Shown: positions 31,713 to 42,165 of the stretch, in pieces
Position numbering within the stretch: position 1 is the first letter of the stretch
Layout of the letters: every line of letters begins with the position of its first letter
From: Tilletiopsis washingtonensis
Taxonomy: Eukaryota > Basidiomycota > Exobasidiomycetes > Entylomatales
Assembly: GCF_003144115.1 (NCBI RefSeq)
Contig: NW_020311998.1
Coordinates: 818,581 to 882,580, forward strand
Direction of reading: 5' to 3'
DNA: 64,000 bases
Notes under the pieces: generated by a model
The model's database searches: none
What the model saw: the letters and a program-made list of their open reading frames with translations, nothing else
Told to the model about the DNA's origin: nothing
Program-made: the position numbers and the translations under genes

Positions 31713-32966
31713 GCCCAGACGCCGCGGATGGCGAGAGGAAGCGGGTGGCCGCGCGGGGGCCGGCGGATGCGGTGAGGAGGTGGTGGTGAGAGGAGAGGAG
31801 AGATGCTGGCGGCGGGCGATGGATCGCTGCTGAGGCTGAGGCCGAAGCCGGGCCGCGGTCAGCGCCGCGCAGCAGAGGTACACACGGCGGCGGCACGGCG
31901 GCAGCTTCCGAGCGCCGCCGGCTGCGCTCCTGCACGTCGCTGCACCTCCTCGCCCCGCCGCGGCGCGGGTCGCGTGCCCGCGACGCTGCGTGGCTGTCTC
32001 TGCGTGCCGCGGGAGGCGCGCCGCACCGTGACGCGCAGGCGCCGCGGCACGATCGCAGACGCAAAGGAGAGGGTCCGCCATCCCGACAGGCCAGCCGTCA
32101 AAAGGCCGCGGCAGGGTGCAGCAAGAGCGCCTTCTCCGACCGCCAGCCACGCTCCATCTTGCGCGGCGTGCCTTGCCAGGCCAGGCGTCGAGCTACGGCG
32201 TGCAGCTTTGCTGTGCCCGCGACAGGTGCAGGAGCGCCCTCGTGTGGAGGCGCGGCGCTGCATGCCCCGGAGGCCAGGAGAGGGGGGCACGTGCGGCGTT
32301 GTGAAGTCCAACGCACGCCATGCGCACGAGGACGCTGCTGGCTTCAAAGTATGGCATCGTCGCTGATGCCCATGAGCAGCCTTCAGCGCGCAGACTCGCA
32401 GCGCAGCCTCGGCACGGCATGGCGCACGCTAGCAGACCGAGAGCGATCGACAGGCACCGCAAGCTCCTCTCCGTGACAGCCGACAGGGGCGATCCCACCG
32501 TCGCGGCAAGGATGCAGCCGAGCTGCCAGCGGCCACGCGCAGCATCTTGCTGCTTCTCGAGCGGCGTCATTCTAGTCTCCTGCGGGTGCAGATGGCCTCG
32601 GCAGGACCGGCGGCGGCGGTGCCGCCGCACCCGGCATCGGTGTGGCAGCGGCGCATGAGAGGCGCAGAAGCCTTCGCGCTTCCAGCGCGCGTTCCGGCGG
32701 CCTAGTGCGCGCGTCGGAGGGTGCGTCGTGTGCGCGTCGCCTGCCTCCGCCCCAACACCAGCGCAGCTCCCCTCACGACGGCACGCCTGCGTCCGCACTT
32801 TCACTATGTGTCACGTGCGATCACAGGTGGTCGCCTATCGTTGCCTCACGGGGCACGTCTGACACACAGAAGCACACATTCCAAAGCTCAACAGGCGTCG
32901 CGAGGTCGAGGGCTCACGTCGCAGGTTCAGGGCAAGCTAAACTCGTGCGCGGGCTGCGGCCGCGCA
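31713..32966. other. Intergenic, no gene recognised
   Basis: Upstream of the unknown membrane protein and downstream of the first WSC gene, so it carries that promoter and a 3' UTR. Overlapping open frames are compositional. Nothing else was recognised. Confidence 0.45.
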
Positions 32967-34374
32967 CTAGGCACGCTTGTAGACGCTGAGTGCCAGGCTA
33001 TAGCAGAGACGGTGTCAGTCCTGCGAGCACTCAGCCACCTCTTCGCCCCTGCAAACTCACCGGCCGCCGCAGGTCTGCGACGAGGCGTCGGGACACGCGC
33101 GATTGCATGCCGCCGCGTCGGCCTTGCGGTTCGCCAGCGCATTGCCGCAGCGGCAGACGTTGCCGCTGTGAAACGGGCGTGTCAGGAAACAATCGGTTTG
33201 CGACATCTGTGCTCCGACCCCTCACTTGGTCGTGGCGGCGTACGTGAAGCCGCGCGCGGCACACGAGGCGACGCAGCGCTCGTTGCTGTTCTTGCGGTCC
33301 GTCGCATACGTAAAGGTGAAGAAGGAGAAGAGGCTCGTCGCGTAGCATCCGTCATACGCGTACTTGACGTTCTTGAACATCACATCGGGGTTCCTGGGGT
33401 TCGTCGGCGCCGGCGCCGGCGGCGGCGTGGGTGGCGCGGCGCCCTGGCGGTAGACGGAGATGCGGCGCGGGTAGTAGGTGCCGCAGAAGGAGCCGCCGTC
33501 GCCCGAGCACGTGTCGAAGCAGTCCTCGGGCGCCCACTTCCGCACCTCCTTGGCCACGTCGCGCTCCGACGTCTTGCCGCAGAAGCACTCGTGGCGGCCC
33601 TTGCATCGCGAGAAAGAGAGTGCGTCAGCTTGGCCGCATCGAGATCCCACGTCGTGGCGGCCTTTGAAGCTCACCGACACTCCGGCCTGATCCATGCCCT
33701 GCGCCGAGCACGCGGCGGTGCACGCGTCGAGCGTCATACCGTAGAAGTCGATCGAGCTGATCTGCGTCGGCAGGAGACGGCTGTTCTCGTCGTCCGAGTA
33801 GCAGCCGTCAAAGTTGTAGCTATTGACGCGCGGCTTCGTCGAGGGTAGCGGCCGCTGCTTGCTCGTGTACACCTGGAGGAAGTTGACGCCGCCGCCGCGC
33901 TGGGTGTTGCTGCCGCGCGCCAGCGAGCTGCATCCGCCATCGGACGTGGGCGAAAGCTGCGCGGCCGGGAAGATGGGCTGCTTGTGCCGCAGAAAGTTGC
34001 TGGCATAGCACTCGAAGCCGTTGCCTGCGCGTGACGCTCCGTGAGCGGCCAATGGCAGATGCCGTGGCAGTTGGAGACTCACCGAGGCCGCAGTAGTGCG
34101 CACCCGCCGAGTCGCACGTCGTCAGACATTCATCGATGGTGTCGACCTCCTGGAAGCTCGACCCCCAGATGACGGGGTTGAGGCGGTACGGGTCGGGCGA
34201 GCAGCCCTGCAGCTCCCACGTGCCCTGCAGCTCGCCGCTCGCCGGCAGGAACTCGGCCGTGGCGCGCGCCACGAGCGTGTGCGTCGCGGCAGCCGCAGCA
34301 AAGGGCACGGCGAGCACGGCGGCGGCGCCGATGGCGCTCGTGAGGAGGGCGAGGCGGGCGATGGAGGAGAACAT
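32967..34374 (-). CDS. Secreted protein with three WSC domains (copy 1)
   Basis: Secreted or wall-associated carbohydrate-binding protein; WSC modules bind polysaccharide. Residues 1-25 form a signal peptide (MFSSIARLALLTSAIGAAAV). Three Cys-rich WSC modules follow. The first begins GTWELQGCSPDPYRL and includes ECLTTCDSAGAHYCGLG. The second includes NFDGCYSDDENSRLL and HECFCGKTS. The third includes YAYDGCYATSLF and GNVCRCGNALANRK, ending LALSVYKRA. No membrane helix or GPI signal follows, unlike the yeast Wsc stress sensors, so it is probably a soluble or wall-bound protein rather than a sensor. A Pro-rich linker separates modules two and three. Five or more exons. The acceptor before GRHECFCGK is AAG, and the preceding intron contains a near-copy of the exon start. 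A paralogue lies 920 bp upstream. Confidence 0.85.
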
Positions 34375-35294
34375 TTGGCTGGCAGAGCTTGGTGCTGACT
34401 GCCGGCGCCGCCAGAGGCGTGCCTTTTATGTGCCTGCGAGCACGGTGCTCTCTACGCCCCTCGGCATGGAGAGGCGACACGCGGAAGGCCAAATGTGCCG
34501 CGAGGCAGTGTGAGGGTGCGGGCGCTCGGCCGTCGAGGGAGAGGGCATGCCTCTGGGTGCCGCTGCGGGACGCGCGGGACGCTGCGCATGTCACAAGCGC
34601 GGGAGCGGGAGCTTGGCCAATGGCAGGCGGGGAGCTCAAGACACGCTGCACCGCGCGCTCGGCGCGCCGCGGCCGTCATGCGCAGCTGCAGGGCCCTGCC
34701 AAGGGTCCTTCCCGTCTTTTGCCCTCTCCTGTGCTGCCGTGCGTGCGGCGCACGCCAACAGGTCAAGGTCACAGCACGTCGGGCCGAGTGAGATCGGGCC
34801 GAGCGGCGTCCGAGGCTGCCAGCCAGGCTTGCCCGTGCAGATGTGGCGTCGCCGCGAGCCTCGCTCTCATGCGGCGCTTTCGCCGGTTGCCGTGGCACCA
34901 CTCTGCTGCGAAGAGGGCAGGGGGTCGGCGTTCGCCAACGCGAGATCAATGCCGGTGGGTTGCAGCACACGTGGCCCACACCTTGTACGGCTCGGGCAGG
35001 GCTGCTGGCGAGCCCGGGAGCGTGTGCTGCGCTCGAACAGGCACATGCACTGCTCGGCATCAAGGGCAGCAAGCGTCGAGCGGGGTAGCGTCAGCAAGTG
35101 ATGAAGACGATCAGTTCGGAAGGCGCCAAAGGGGGCTGTCATTTCTTCTGCGGGTCGTGAGGCGCTCATCAGGCACAGGCTGCCGAGAGAGGTTTTCTGG
35201 AAAGGGAGCTAGGCAACTGGGCCAAGGGGTACGAGAAGTAGGTGACGGGACGGAGGGGTCAGGGAAGCAGCTGCTGCGGAGCACATGCGCTGCC
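34375..35294. other. Spacer between tandem WSC genes
   Basis: Promoter of WSC copy 1 and 3' region of WSC copy 2. No gene is seen; the open frames are compositional. Confidence 0.5.
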
Positions 35295-36663
35295 TCAGGC
35301 GGTGAGCATGTACAGGCTCATCGAGTAGTTGCTGCAGCGGCAAGAGGAAGTCAGCCACATGCACATCCTAGCGGCGCTGATCGGGCAGGCAACTCACTTG
35401 CCGCCGCACACCTGCGTCGAGTTGCCCGGGCACGCCTTGTCGCACACGGCGCCCTGCTGCACGTTGTAGCGCAGCGTGTTGCCGCAGCGGCACTCGGTGC
35501 CGAACCTGGAGGACAAGGCTCAGCTCTGGTGCGCGCCTCTCTTGCCGTCGAGGTGCGCGCGTCACTCACTCCGTGGCGGCGTACTTGAAGCCGGCGTTCT
35601 TGCAGTTCGTCACGCACTTGACGTTGTCGTTGGCGCTGAGGCCGTAGTAGTTGCTGAGGGCGCGGCCCTGCTGGTCGCTGCGGTCCTTGAAGCAGCCCTG
35701 GTAGACGTACTTGCTGCCGCCGACGGTGATGGGCGTCGGGTTCTTCGACGAGTCGACGGGCGCCGGGCCCGCCGAGGCAGGGCGCTTGTAGATCGACAGC
35801 CGGCCGGCGCCGCCGCAGATCTGCCCGGCATTGCCCGTGCACGTCGCCTGGCAGTCCGAGGCGGCCGCCTGCGCCGAGGCGATGTTGACCTTGGTGCTGT
35901 CGCCGCAGTGGCACTCGCTGCGGTACTGTTGAAAGATTGAAGTCAGCCCTGCACAGCTGAGCTGCCCACCTCGGCACCTACCTCGAGGCCGGCCAGGTCG
36001 TAGCCCTGGTTCGTGCACGTGGCGATGCACGACTCGATGGTGTTGGCCGTGCGGCCGTAGTTGTTCTGAGGCAGCAGGCGCGCATTGGTGTTGTCGCTGA
36101 AGCAGCCCTGGAACGTGCTGTTGCCGACGGGCGACGGGCTCGTGGCCACGGGGCGGCTGTTGCTCTTGTACACCTGCAGCGCATTGGGGCCGCCGAAGCG
36201 CTGCGCGCTACTGCTGCGCGCCGGCGTGCTGCAGCCGCCGTCGTTGCTCGTCGTCAGCTGCGAGGCGGGCACGTTGATGCCCGTCGCGAGCGCGTTGCCG
36301 CCGAAGCACTGGTAGCCGTACTCTGCGCGGCAGAGGCGTCAGTGCATGCGCAGACGGCAGCTGGCGGCTGCACTCACCCGCGCCGCAGTACGCCGCGCCG
36401 ACGCTGTCGCAGTACTGCAGGCACTCGTCGATGGTGCCCACCTCCTTGTACCACTGCATGATGGCACGGCCGTCGGGGTAGCGGTCGGGCGCACAGCCCT
36501 GCAGCGTCCACGAGCTGCGCAGCGCCGCCGACGAGGGCAGGAACTGCGACGAGGGCCCACTCTGGCGCGCCATGAGGCCGGCGCTGTGCTCGTCGAGCGG
36601 CGCGGCGAGGGCGCTGTTGGCGTACACGGCGGCCACGACGGCGGTGGAGAGGGCGAAGCGCAT
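35295..36663 (-). CDS. Secreted protein with three WSC domains (copy 2)
   Basis: Paralogue of the neighbouring gene in the same orientation, with the same layout: signal peptide (MRFALSTAVVAAVYANSALA) and three WSC modules. The modules start SSWTLQGCAPDRYPDGR, NSTFQGCFSDNTNARLL and SKYVYQGCFKDRSDQQ, and carry the paired-Cys motifs ECLQYCDSVGAAYCGAG, ECHCGDSTK and TECRCGNTLRYNVQQ. It ends NNYSMSLYMLTA with no GPI signal or transmembrane helix. Five exons; one donor is GTAGGT. Module order and the opening motif (TLQGC-P, D-ECL--CDS-GA-YCG) are shared with copy 1, which indicates tandem duplication, but sequence between motifs has diverged well, so the duplication is not recent. Likely role: binding wall or host polysaccharides. 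Confidence 0.87.
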
Positions 36664-38234
36664 GGTGAGGTGTGTCTTGAGCGAGAAGAGCGAAGTGCGG
36701 TGGCGAGTGGGCATGGGTGCGTCGGCAGCGCGCTTCTTATAGACGTGAGCCTGCCTGCCCTCGTTGGCAACACACAGCGCCCGCTGCCTGGGCCGCCTCG
36801 AGGCGCGCTCGCTGCGTCGTCGCTGCTCCGGCCTCGCCTTTCTTCGCACGCGCTCGGGCCGAGAAGGAGCGCGGGCCCGCAGCAGCAGCACTCGGGGTGC
36901 AGGGCTGCCTCGGCAGCGGGAGGCCGGCGCCCTGCGCATGACAGCAGGGCACGACGAGTGGCCGCGGTGGCTGCGGTGGCCTGTGCGTGCAGACGGCGGG
37001 CAACGTGTGCTTTCAGTTTGCACGGGGTGCATCTCGTGCTGGCAGCCGGCTGGCTGCGGCGCCGCACGCGCGTTGTGTTCAAGAGCTGGGAGCACATGGC
37101 GGAGTGCGGATGCCGCTGGGCAAGTGGCTGCCGCTCTGCGCCTGGCGGACGGCGGGCCTCGCGGTGCGGCGGCTTAGCGCCCGGCCGTCGCCGCAGTGCC
37201 GTCGCGGCCGCTCCAGCGTGGCGAAGGGCTGCATGCTGCCGCCGATGGGGTCCGCCGCGCCACAGTCAGGCCATCTCAGGCTGCGAGTGCCGCAAGCCGG
37301 CGCTGCGGGCGGCTGAGCGTGCACTGCCTCTGCATCTGGTGCATCGGGAGCGGGCCTGCTGTGCGAAGGCGGCGCGTGAAGTGGGGCAGCGGACGAGGGG
37401 CGAGAAGCAAGATGCGCGCGCCGTTCCCACGCGCACCGCTCCCGCCGCAAGCCACACCTTCCCGCGCCCGCCGCGGCGGCGTCCTGGCCGAGCCCTGTCC
37501 GAGCAGCGAGGGCCGCGCCGGGCGCGGCGGTCCGTTCGCTTCAGCGGCGGCAGCGCATGCACCGAGCAGGAGCAGCTGCCATGCTTGTCTCGCTGCGCCG
37601 CAGCAGCGGCGCAGCATTCAAGCGCGACCCTGGCGCCGCCATCCCGAGGTGCCATGCGCGTCTGTCCCTCGGGCCGACGACGGCCGGTCCGGCGCGGGAG
37701 CATGCAGGCCCGCGCGGCTTGGCTCGGTGCAGGTGCAGGGCACGCTCTCTGCCGGCCGCTCGAGGCGGACCCTGCTGCTGGCCAAGAGCATGAGCATCAG
37801 AAAACCGTGGCGCTGCCCTTCGGCAAAGCCGCCGCTGCCCTCCTCCGTGTGGCCTACGAGCGACGAGCGGCGACGAGCGACAGGGTCCAGCGTTGTCCGG
37901 CCGCTCGGAGCGCTCAAAGCTACTCAGGCGACACATCTGCTGCCTCCGAGCGTGGCTCGCGCAACAGGACGAGGCCGCGATGGCGCTCGTGCTGCGCCGG
38001 CTTCGCAGAGCACCGCGATGCAGGTTGCGAGAGAGGGCAAGAGAGGGCTGCGAGCCGCGGCCGCAGGACCGAGAGGCAGGACAGCAAGAGCGGTGCTCTG
38101 CAGACCAGGCCGCTGTTAGCCGCACGTGCTTCACAGAGGCTGTTGCCCAGAAAGCCAGATCGCGGCTCGCTGGATGGAGCTATGGGCACATTAATACTAT
38201 TCAGCGACCTGGCATCGGTGGCTACGTCGAGCGC
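36664..38234. other. Intergenic, no gene recognised
   Basis: Upstream of WSC copy 2 and downstream of the H-protein gene. An open frame of 630 codons on the plus strand spans much of it and runs antisense over the WSC gene; its composition marks it as a shadow. No repeats were noticed. Confidence 0.45.
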
Positions 38235-39587
38235 CTAGGCATCCTCGCACAGCGCCTTGTACGCCGCCTCGTCGAGCAGCGTCGTGAACTCGGACGGGTT
38301 GGCCAGCTTGATCTGGCACAGCCAGCCTGAGGGAGAGAGAGAGGAGGAGCGCGTCAGCTTGCGTGTCAGGCGGGCAAGGCAGCAGGAGAGGCGAGCGAGG
38401 CGCGCTTGCTCCGGCTCGTTGCGTCCGAGAGTGTCACAGCTTGCTCGCTCCGCCTGCTATGACGGGCGAGACTCTGGGACTGACGCCTCGAGCAGGCGGA
38501 TCGAGCAAGCTCTGACTCTCTCGGACGCAACGAGCGGGCCCGTCTGATGCTTCCGAGCGCAAACAGGGCGCGCAGAAGCCCTGCTTCTCTTCCTCGGCGG
38601 CGGCAGGTCATCCCCGAGCGTCTGGAAGGCATCTTTGATACATCCAGGGCTTACTCGGACAAACATGCTCGGGGAAAGCGCTGACGAGGCATCGCGGCTC
38701 TGCCACAGAGAGCGCCACGACGCAGCTGCTGCTCGTCCGAGGCGCATGCCCCCGGCGACAGCGGCCGAGCGCGGAGCCAGCGCATTCGGCCAGCTGCTGC
38801 GTTGCGCTTCTCGCCGCTCTCGCACGAGCAGCGCGCTCTCTTTCTACCAGTCACACTTCAACCTTTCCGGCCACGCTCCTGCCCCTTGCCCCCTATGGCG
38901 CACCCCAGCATGCTGCCCTTACTCACCGTTCTCGAGCGGGCTCTTGTTGAGCAGGCCCGGCTGGTCGCCGAGCTCCGTGTTCACGCTCTCGACGACGCCC
39001 GACACGGGGCTGTAGATGTCCGAGGCGGCCTTGACGGACTCGACGGAGCCGATTTGCTCTGGCGTCGCGCAGAGAGAGGCGTCAGACGGCTGAGACTGCG
39101 GCCCAGGGCGGTGTGCTGTGCGGCGGGTCCAGGCGCTGCGATGCAGTGCTGCAGCATGCCCTGCCCAGACATACTGCTGCATCCCGCCGTGCCACAGCTT
39201 TATGCACTGCCAGACAGCAGTGCTGTGGTACGCTACGTCTCACCCAGCGCCTGCAGCGCCTGCCACGGCTCTGCCGCGCCGCCAGTATGCTGCCCCATCG
39301 CTCTCCGCGCCGCACTCACCGCCCATCTTGACCTGCGAGCCCTCGGCGGGCAGCTCGACAAAGACGACGTCGCCGAGCGAGTTCTGCGCATAGTCGGTGA
39401 TGCCGATGGTGCCGACGTTGCTGGCGTCGTCGAAGCGCACCCACTCGTGCTCGGCCGTGTAGCGCGTCGAGACGCCGCGGCGCACCGCCGACGTGAGGAG
39501 CGTGCGGCGCGCCGCGGGCGCCACGCGGAGCGCGGGCACGGCACGCGGCAGCGAACGGACGGCGAGACGGGGAGCGAAGGCAAGCAT
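38235..39587 (-). CDS. GCV3: Glycine cleavage system H protein, mitochondrial
   Basis: Lipoyl-carrier subunit of the mitochondrial glycine decarboxylase complex; it shuttles the aminomethyl group between the P and T proteins. Exons 39320-39587, 38927-39058 and 38235-38326 give 163 aa, the usual precursor length. Residues 1-40 are an Arg-rich presequence. The mature start [14 protein letters not shown] and [20 protein letters not shown] are diagnostic. The lipoylated Lys lies in [17 protein letters not shown], and [15 protein letters not shown] is the usual C-terminal block. The introns are unusually long for this genome, 261 nt and 600 nt; the latter contains a 47-bp inverted repeat. Divergent from the coiled-coil gene at 40.4 kb. 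Confidence 0.95.
38412..38537. repeat. 47-bp imperfect inverted repeat in GCV3 intron 2
   Basis: The left arm (38412-38458) and the reverse complement of the right arm (38491-38537) agree at all but about four or five of 47 positions, with a 32-bp spacer. Shared cores include GCTCGTTGCGTCCGAGAG and the complement CTCTCGGACGCAACGAGC. It lies inside the 600-nt intron 38327-38926. It could be a foldback or MITE-like insertion or a structured intronic RNA. I saw no transposase and no clear target-site duplication. Confidence 0.9.
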
Positions 39588-40437
39588 GGCGGGAGAGATG
39601 GGCGAGCAGGAGGTCGGGAAGGTGGGAGCAGAGCGAGCCTGCTGCAAGCGCGCCTATCAGGCCAAGCCAGGCGCGTTGGCGCAGCAGCGCGACGCCGAGC
39701 CGGACGCACGGCCGCGGCTCCGCAGCGTGCGTGCCTGCCTCTCTTGCGCTGGCGCGCCCCGCAGTCACGTGCAGCTGCTGCCCTGGCACGACCCTCTCCC
39801 GAGGCTGAGAAGCCCGTCGTTCGCTTCGCTGCTTGCTGACAAGGACAGGGTTTGACGCCGATGTCCAAATGGCGGTGCTCTGCTGCATCAACTCGACACA
39901 TGTGCGCTGGCAGGCTTCGCTGACAGATCAGACGACGAGAGGCGAGCTGGCGCGTCGGTCCCCAGGGGCGCTTCCCTCGACGCGCGACGTGCCGATCCTT
40001 CACGCCCAGCTGCGGCGAAGCAAGAGGCGCCACGCAACAGCATGTGCTCGCAGGCCGATGACCAGCTACAACTCCATGCAGCTTACATCTCGAGAGCCGA
40101 CCAGGCGCAGCATGCAGTCCTGGCTCGGTGTGAGAGCTGCACACGCATTCGGGCAAGCCCCTGACCGGCGTCACCGCGCCGCGTCCTGCCGCCTGTCACG
40201 AGCTGCTCTCCTATAGCGCTATGAACAGTGCGTCAACGTCGCTGCCTCTTGCTTTCTCTCCACATCCCACACGCTCGCCGTGCTTGGCTTCGATACCTTT
40301 GGCACCGCACGAGACTGCCAACGTAGTGCGAGCCTTACGCGGCGACATCGACCCGTTCTGCGAGCGGTCTCCTCGTCAACGGCGTCCGTCCGCACCAACG
40401 ACCTTGCTCGGAACCCCTGCCGACCTGCTGCCTCGCA
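39588..40437. other. Divergent promoter region, GCV3 / coiled-coil gene
   Basis: 850 bp between divergent starts. A small palindromic TATAGCGCTAT lies near 40213, about 225 bp upstream of the coiled-coil start; its meaning is unknown. No gene is seen. Confidence 0.45.
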
Positions 40438-41844
40438 ATGGACACGCTCAAGACTCATACTGTCCGCCAGGGTGGCGACCGTAGCGGCAGGAAGGTCAGG
40501 TCTACCACCAGCGCTGCACTGCGTCCTCGCGAGGCGCTCAACGCCGCGCTCGGCATCGAGCGTGTTGCGGCGCCTGGCAGCGCGTCGTCGCCGCATGGGG
40601 GTGAGCCATCGACTCGCTGCACTGGAAAGAGCTGCCTCTTACGCATGCATCCTCAGCTGTGCGTACCGAGCATCAACGACTGTCCTCACGCCCTCGTGCC
40701 GCAGGCGGCGTGCAGGACAACGACGGCGAACGCCACGAGCGCAGCTCGAGCTCGGCCGTGCGCCGCAGCCGCGCTGCACCTCTCGAGGGAGGCGCTCGGC
40801 AGCACTCGCCGCTGGAGCGCCTCCCGCACTCGCAAGCCGGCCGCATGCGCGGACCGCTGAGCCAGACGTGGCCCACCGACGAGGAGAGCTTGGGCTCGGA
40901 CAGCCGCGCGAGTGACCGTTCTGATGTTCCGTGAGTAAGCACAGAGCAGGAGCGAGAGTGCCCGGCATCCTGCTGATCCAAGCATCGTCAGAGCACGACG
41001 CGAGCCTGACGGCGGCGCCAAGGAGGAGACGGAGCGCGAGCTGTTGAAGAGCATGAAGGGTGCGTCGCCTCGCTGAGGCGCATCGCAGAGCCCAGCTGAG
41101 GCAGAGCAGACTCAGTCGATGCGTTCAACGCCATCAAGCAGCAGAGCAGTCTCGACGGCGTGTATGCGGAGATGAAGCGTGAGTGCGCCGCGACGCTGCA
41201 ACGCTGCTGGACGCCGGGCTGACACGCCGGCGAGCAGTGCTGACCGAGGGCCTGGCTGTCCTTGCTCCGGGCATGAGGTACGCAAGAGCCCTCAGCTCGT
41301 CTAGCCACGCCCCTGAGCCCGGCTCCGCAGTGACTCGTGCGCAGCGGTCGAAAGTGCAGTACGCGACTCGACGCGCGTGGCGCAGGACACGACACACGAC
41401 GTGCTGGCACAGATGGAGAAGGCGCTGGCGCGCATCGAGGCGCTCAGCGAGAGGCGCCGGTGAGCTTGGCCGGAGGCTGAGCCTGACACAGAGGCTGATA
41501 CCGAGGACGTCAGCGAGCTGTACAAGGAGCGTGCCAAAGGTCGCGCAGACTGGACCACGCGCGCCGCCATGCTGCGTCAGTCTTGCCTAGGGCTGCTCGG
41601 CCTTACTCCACCGCTCACGCAGACTGCATCTGCAGGACAGCTGCAGGCCGACAAGGTCGCAGGCCTCGAGAAGGACTTCCAGAAGCGCCAGGCCGAGCTG
41701 CGCAAGGAGCTCGCGGACCACTCGAAGCAGCGCGGCGGCGAGCTGCGTGAGTTCGCCGCCTCGCCTCTCCTCCTTCGCACCGCTGACGCGCCTCGTGCCG
41801 CAGAGCTGCGCGCGGCCATCGAGGGCATGCTCAGCGCCATCTGA
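40438..41844 (+). CDS. Unknown coiled-coil protein, eight exons
   Basis: Eight exons (40438-40600, 40705-40930, 40983-41059, 41110-41178, 41345-41459, 41514-41575, 41636-41746, 41804-41844) close in phase to 287 aa. The first 140 residues are basic, Ser/Arg-rich and disordered. The rest is highly charged and helical: KEETERELLKSMKDSVDAF, DVLAQMEKALARIEALSERR and LEKDFQKRQAELRKELADH have coiled-coil heptads. It ends LRAAIEGMLSAI. I recognise no family. A chromosome-segregation, kinetochore or meiotic coiled-coil role would fit the layout, but that is a guess. The acceptor of exon 3 (CCAAG) lacks the usual CAG, and the exon-5/6 junction uses a 54-nt intron chosen because it alone keeps phase, so the model is moderately secure. 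Several exons are under 80 nt, which is unusual here. Confidence 0.6.
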
Positions 41845-42165
41845 CCTGGTCGAGGGGATCGCAACGACTCGACGACACTCGGGCCCTGCCGCTACGTTGA
41901 CGACGCAATGTGATGCTTTGGCAGAGTAATCCGGAGGTCATGCCCGAGTGACCGAGAGGGAGACGGAACGCAGCGAGGTGTGTGGAGGACAAAGATGCCG
42001 AGGGATTGGCTGTGTGCAGCAGGGGCAGGTGGCAGCATGAAGAGCGTGACGAGAGGCATGGCAGACGGAAAGTGACTGGGAGCGAGCGTGCAGGCGCAAG
42101 CGAGCCGTGCAGGAGGTGCTGTTGGGGATAAGAGATGATAGGAGAGGCAGGTAGCAGCGGCAGAT
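41845..42165. other. Short intergenic, convergent 3' ends
   Basis: 321 bp between the stops of the coiled-coil gene and the GT31 gene. No gene or repeat was recognised. Confidence 0.5.

Noticed and set aside
36346-38238. Plus-strand open frame of 630 codons
   Set aside because: Its first part is antisense to the WSC gene's start, composition is Arg/Ala-dominated, and no splice or family support exists.
38412-38537. Complete DNA transposon in the GCV3 intron
   Set aside because: Only the inverted arms and a 32-bp spacer are present; there is no transposase frame and no obvious target-site duplication, so I call it an inverted repeat only.
41460-41513. Frameshift or in-frame stop breaking the coiled-coil gene after LSERR
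   Set aside because: A 54-nt intron with a GTGAGC donor, CTGATAC branch and GTCAG acceptor removes the stop and keeps phase, so no break is needed.
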